From positions 1-32,663 of the forward strand of contig CACWSI010000008.1 of the NCBI GenBank assembly GCA_902763555.1: DNA of 32,663 bases, in the 5' to 3' direction. Position numbers and translations under genes: made by a program. Of the stretch, positions 30,057-32,663 are shown piece by piece (position 1 is the first letter of the stretch; every line of letters starts with the position of its first letter). Below the pieces are notes generated by a model, which had not been told where the DNA came from, made no database searches, and saw only the letters and a list, made by a program, of their open reading frames with translations. The stretch comes from an uncultured Erysipelotrichaceae bacterium. GTDB taxonomy: Bacteria; Bacillota_I; Bacilli_A; RFN20; CAG-826.

Positions 30057-31209
30057 GTTTATAAACCCTCATTACGTTGTTATAAAATTTATCGATAGAA
30101 TAGACATCGACAATACGATAAGCCTCATCAATAATGGCTTGTTTTTGTTCTTTGCTTAAAGATAGTATCTTTTCCACTTGTGACACAAAGGAAGCATCAT
30201 CAGTAAAGAAGAAACCAGTCTTACCGTTGATGATGGTACCTGTTAAGTTACTATCAAATCTCGCTAAAACGATTTTACCCGCCGCCATAGCTTCCATAAA
30301 TGTTAAGCCTTGGGTCTCAGTAATCGAAGCGGATGTATAAATATCTGCAAGATGATAATAGAATGGTACTTCAGTAGCAGGGACGAAGCCGATGAAATCG
30401 ACAATATGGCTAATGCCTAATTCTTCACATAATAATTCTAATTCTTCACGATATGGACCATCGCCGACAACTAAAAGCTTCTTATCCACTTCTGGATGTT
30501 TTTGATGATAATGGGCAAAGTCTCTAACGGAGACATCCATACTCTTTTCTTTAGCGACACGTCCTAAAAGCAAGAACACCCTAGTGGTTTCTTTAATACC
30601 GTGTTCTTCCTTAAATTTCTTCGCTTTTTCCATATCGATTTTATCGCTTTTGAAGATAGAAAAATCAATACCAGTAGGAATGACATTAATATAGGCATCA
30701 CTACCGACTGAACGCATATATTCTTTGGTTTTATCACTTGGAGTAATAAATTCTGTCATACGATTAGCGAGTTCTTTGGAATACACTCTCACTACACGTT
30801 TAGCGAAACGTTCCATTAAGCCACGCACGGCATAATATGTATAGTCTTCATAAGATGTGTGATATGTATAAACAATTGGAATTCTAAGAATTTTTGCGAT
30901 ACGTCTCGCTAAAACACCAATGGTAAAATCAGTTTGATTATGAATAACATCTGGTTTGAAGTTTTTAATAATCTTCACTGGCTTATTAGCGAAGATATTT
31001 GTAAATCTATAACCATATAATTTCTTTAAATAAATGCCTGGGACATATAAGACATTACCAATTTGTTCTAGTTTACCATCCGTTGATCTAGGCGCTACAA
31101 CGAGCACTTCATGACCGTGCGCCACAAGAGTATTAGCCAAGTTGAAAGTGGATGTCGAAACACCATTAACAAATGGAGGATATGTATCAGTAAAGATGGC
31201 TATGCGCAT
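30034..31209 (-). CDS. GT4 glycosyltransferase, probably glucosyl-diacylglycerol synthase
   Basis: The 391-aa protein has the GT-B fold. An N-terminal acceptor domain starts MRIAIFTDTYPPFVNGVST, with TYHTSYEDY (115-123) typical of diacylglycerol glucosyltransferases. The C-terminal donor domain carries GRVAKEKS (216-223) and the E298-x7-E306 motif in TETQGLTFMEAM. Such enzymes transfer glucose from UDP-glucose to diacylglycerol in the membrane, giving the glycolipid anchor of lipoteichoic acid. The substrate is inferred from motif and length. GGGAG precedes the ATG; the start overlaps the flippase-like gene by 1 base (TAATG), which fits a lipid-envelope pathway. Confidence 0.88.
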   Translation of the reverse strand: MRIAIFTDTYPPFVNGVSTSTFNLANTLVAHGHEVLVVAPRSTDGKLEQIGNVLYVPGIYLKKLYGYRFTNIFANKPVKIIKNFKPDVIHNQTDFTIGVLARRIAKILRIPIVYTYHTSYEDYTYYAVRGLMERFAKRVVRVYSKELANRMTEFITPSDKTKEYMRSVGSDAYINVIPTGIDFSIFKSDKIDMEKAKKFKEEHGIKETTRVFLLLGRVAKEKSMDVSVRDFAHYHQKHPEVDKKLLVVGDGPYREELELLCEELGISHIVDFIGFVPATEVPFYYHLADIYTSASITETQGLTFMEAMAAGKIVLARFDSNLTGTIINGKTGFFFTDDASFVSQVEKILSLSKEQKQAIIDEAYRIVDVYSIDKFYNNVMRVYKRAIRKYW

Positions 31210-32657
31210 TAATTATCTCCCATATCATCTAGTTCCACATCATCATATTCATTTTGTGAAATATCCGCAGGAACATTACCTTTGCTCTTTTTCTTAGGTT
31301 TCTTTTTACGATTGTTTGGTTTTAGTTTTGCTAATATCGCCTCACGCGACAGCTTAGAAGTTTCCACTAAAGAGGCAACCTCTTCATATCTTTCAACATA
31401 TGTTTCCTTTTGTAAGGAGTAGAATGTTTGTCTGTTTGGAATATCGCCCATATGTGCTTCGTTTTTTGGTGATGAACGATAGAAAGCAGCGACAAAGCCA
31501 CCAATGAGAATTGGAATAACGAATGTTGAACTTCGCCACACTAATAACGATGAACGGCAAAGCGCAATTGTTTTAGCTTTATCTGGTATACCATCAACGC
31601 AAGCCATAAAGAAGCCACTCTCCAGATTGTTTGGATTCATAAATAAACTATGGAAAACAGCTTCAGAAACACCCGCACTACCTGGAACAGGAACTAAACC
31701 AGTAATCATTTGGTGATAATTGCTTAAGAAGATGCAGTCCCAGAATTGCTTGTAATCAGGCTGTGAAGACTGATTGCCTAAAGCCTTACCAACAAAAAAT
31801 GGAACAGAGAATTTCAAAATCATATAAGCCGTAAAGCAGGCAATGATTAAAAGTAAGAATGGAATGTTTGTGCTTAAACGTCTGAATTCAATTTTGAAGT
31901 TTTCCACTTGAATACGGAGGTTCTCTCTTGTTTGATCAGGATTCTTAACAATTTTGATTTTACTCAGTAAAGTGACAACAGGACCCATAACAAAATTATG
32001 AAAACCGTGCCAATAGCCCATCAAGAAGACAATAGCGATAACACCAAGGTTTAAAATAAAACCGATAATTGTTAAAGGCCAGATTGGTAATCTAAGAGGC
32101 ATCTCTTGAATCTTAATACCAGTTTCAAAATAACCAAGGGAATTGATAAAGTCATATTTAACGATAAATGAGACTGTGCCAAAGACGATTAACACTACTT
32201 GATAAACAATGGAATACATAGCAAGCATAGAAACTGCACTAGAAACTTGCACGCCTTGTTTCTTAAAGGTGTAAGCTTGCATGATTTGACCACCACTAGC
32301 GCCAGGAGTAATCGCATTATAGAACTGACCAATTTGGTCAACAGCGATTGCTTGATGGAAATAGTATTTTTTAGTAAATAAGTGAGCAAAACAGAAGAGA
32401 ATAAAGCTTCTAACTAAAACACAGCCCGCCATAACGGCAAGAATGATTAATAAATAGTTAGCATCAGCGGTTGATAAATAATCCCAGATTTCATGAGCGT
32501 CATCTTTAATAGCAAAGAATATTGCTAAAGCGGTGGCAATTAGAACAATGGAAATATTTAGTATGTACTTAAGAGTTGCTTTCTTATCTCTAGGCTTGCC
32601 AGAGTTCACCATCTCTTCATGTTCTTGAACTTTTTTCTCTAATTCTTTGTTTGGCAT
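31209..32657 (-). CDS. LPG synthase/flippase-like membrane protein (UPF0104, PF03706 family)
   Basis: The 482-aa protein has a basic cytoplasmic N-terminus, then about eight hydrophobic segments (first at 31-51, 66-91, 141-167). The family hallmark GQFYNAITPGASGGQI is at 110-125 and a second PVPGSAGVSEAVF motif is near residue 330. The tail is first lysine-rich (about 450-463) then acidic (EYDDVELDD). This membrane domain is the flippase part of MprF and also occurs alone. MprF's soluble lysyl-transfer domain is absent, so aminoacylation is not expected. Cotranscription with the glycosyltransferase suggests glycolipid handling. The gene is complete at its 5' end, but its upstream region lies beyond the window. 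Confidence 0.85.
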   Translation of the reverse strand: MPNKELEKKVQEHEEMVNSGKPRDKKATLKYILNISIVLIATALAIFFAIKDDAHEIWDYLSTADANYLLIILAVMAGCVLVRSFILFCFAHLFTKKYYFHQAIAVDQIGQFYNAITPGASGGQIMQAYTFKKQGVQVSSAVSMLAMYSIVYQVVLIVFGTVSFIVKYDFINSLGYFETGIKIQEMPLRLPIWPLTIIGFILNLGVIAIVFLMGYWHGFHNFVMGPVVTLLSKIKIVKNPDQTRENLRIQVENFKIEFRRLSTNIPFLLLIIACFTAYMILKFSVPFFVGKALGNQSSQPDYKQFWDCIFLSNYHQMITGLVPVPGSAGVSEAVFHSLFMNPNNLESGFFMACVDGIPDKAKTIALCRSSLLVWRSSTFVIPILIGGFVAAFYRSSPKNEAHMGDIPNRQTFYSLQKETYVERYEEVASLVETSKLSREAILAKLKPNNRKKKPKKKSKGNVPADISQNEYDDVELDDMGDN

Positions 32658-32663
32658 ATCTAA

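Overview
The window is AT-rich chromosomal DNA from a low-GC Gram-positive bacterium of the Bacilli lineage. The lineage call is inferred from gene content and order. Several blocks match the Bacillus arrangement: pgsA-cinA-recA-rny-ymdB, gpsB next to a type-B RNase P RNA, cmk-der-HU, dnaD-nth, and prsA/hit/yhaM near each other. UGA is used as a stop (for example at 27736-27738) and tryptophan is UGG, so the genetic code is standard, not the mycoplasma code. Compact genes, short overlaps and shortened proteins (230-aa CCA enzyme, 265-aa SufD, CinA reduced to its C-terminal domain) suggest a streamlined genome, such as an uncultured gut Bacilli/Mollicutes relative. The species cannot be named from the sequence.

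Layout. 1-1407: an IS200/IS605-type tnpB (minus strand, cut by the window edge) with a remnant of tnpA in front of it, then about 310 bases rich in hairpins, ending in a plus-strand motif that resembles an IS right end. 1408-7062 (minus): gpsB, rnpB, pgsA, pncC/cinA, recA, then rny and ymdB, with a 390-base gap between recA and rny that may encode a tiny RNA on the plus strand. 7162-8477 (plus): a DEDDh exonuclease and recU, from a promoter that leaves almost no leader. 8478-13213 (minus): a small membrane protein, cmk, der, HU, then a separate cca-dnaD-nth unit whose promoter predicts a leaderless mRNA. 13360-13539 (plus): a single-cluster ferredoxin.

13570-21684 (minus): the SUF iron-sulfur operon sufC-D-S-U-B runs directly into mnmG and rsmG, followed by an FMN riboswitch and a riboflavin-type ECF transporter subunit. 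21873-25563 (plus): two overlapping genes for large PrsA-like lipoproteins behind a promoter flanked and overlapped by perfect inverted repeats; then the HIT-family gene. 26150-28200 (minus): a lipoprotein and a secreted papain-like cysteine peptidase, which look like an accessory insertion. 28334-32657 (minus): a tight chain of flippase-like membrane protein, GT4 glycosyltransferase, recX and yhaM.

Most of the window is housekeeping: recombination and repair (RecA, RecU, RecX, Nth), RNA processing and decay (RNase Y, RNase P, YhaM, CCA enzyme), Fe-S assembly and flavin supply serving FeS and FAD enzymes encoded nearby (Nth, ferredoxin, MnmG), and envelope work (PgsA, GpsB, PrsA-like foldases, glycolipid synthesis). 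I found no clearly novel multi-gene defence or biosynthetic system. The less ordinary items are the TnpB locus with an opposite-strand right-end-like motif, the candidate small RNA beside recA, leaderless promoters, the truncated CCA enzyme, the operator-like palindromes at the foldase promoter, and the peptidase-lipoprotein pair.
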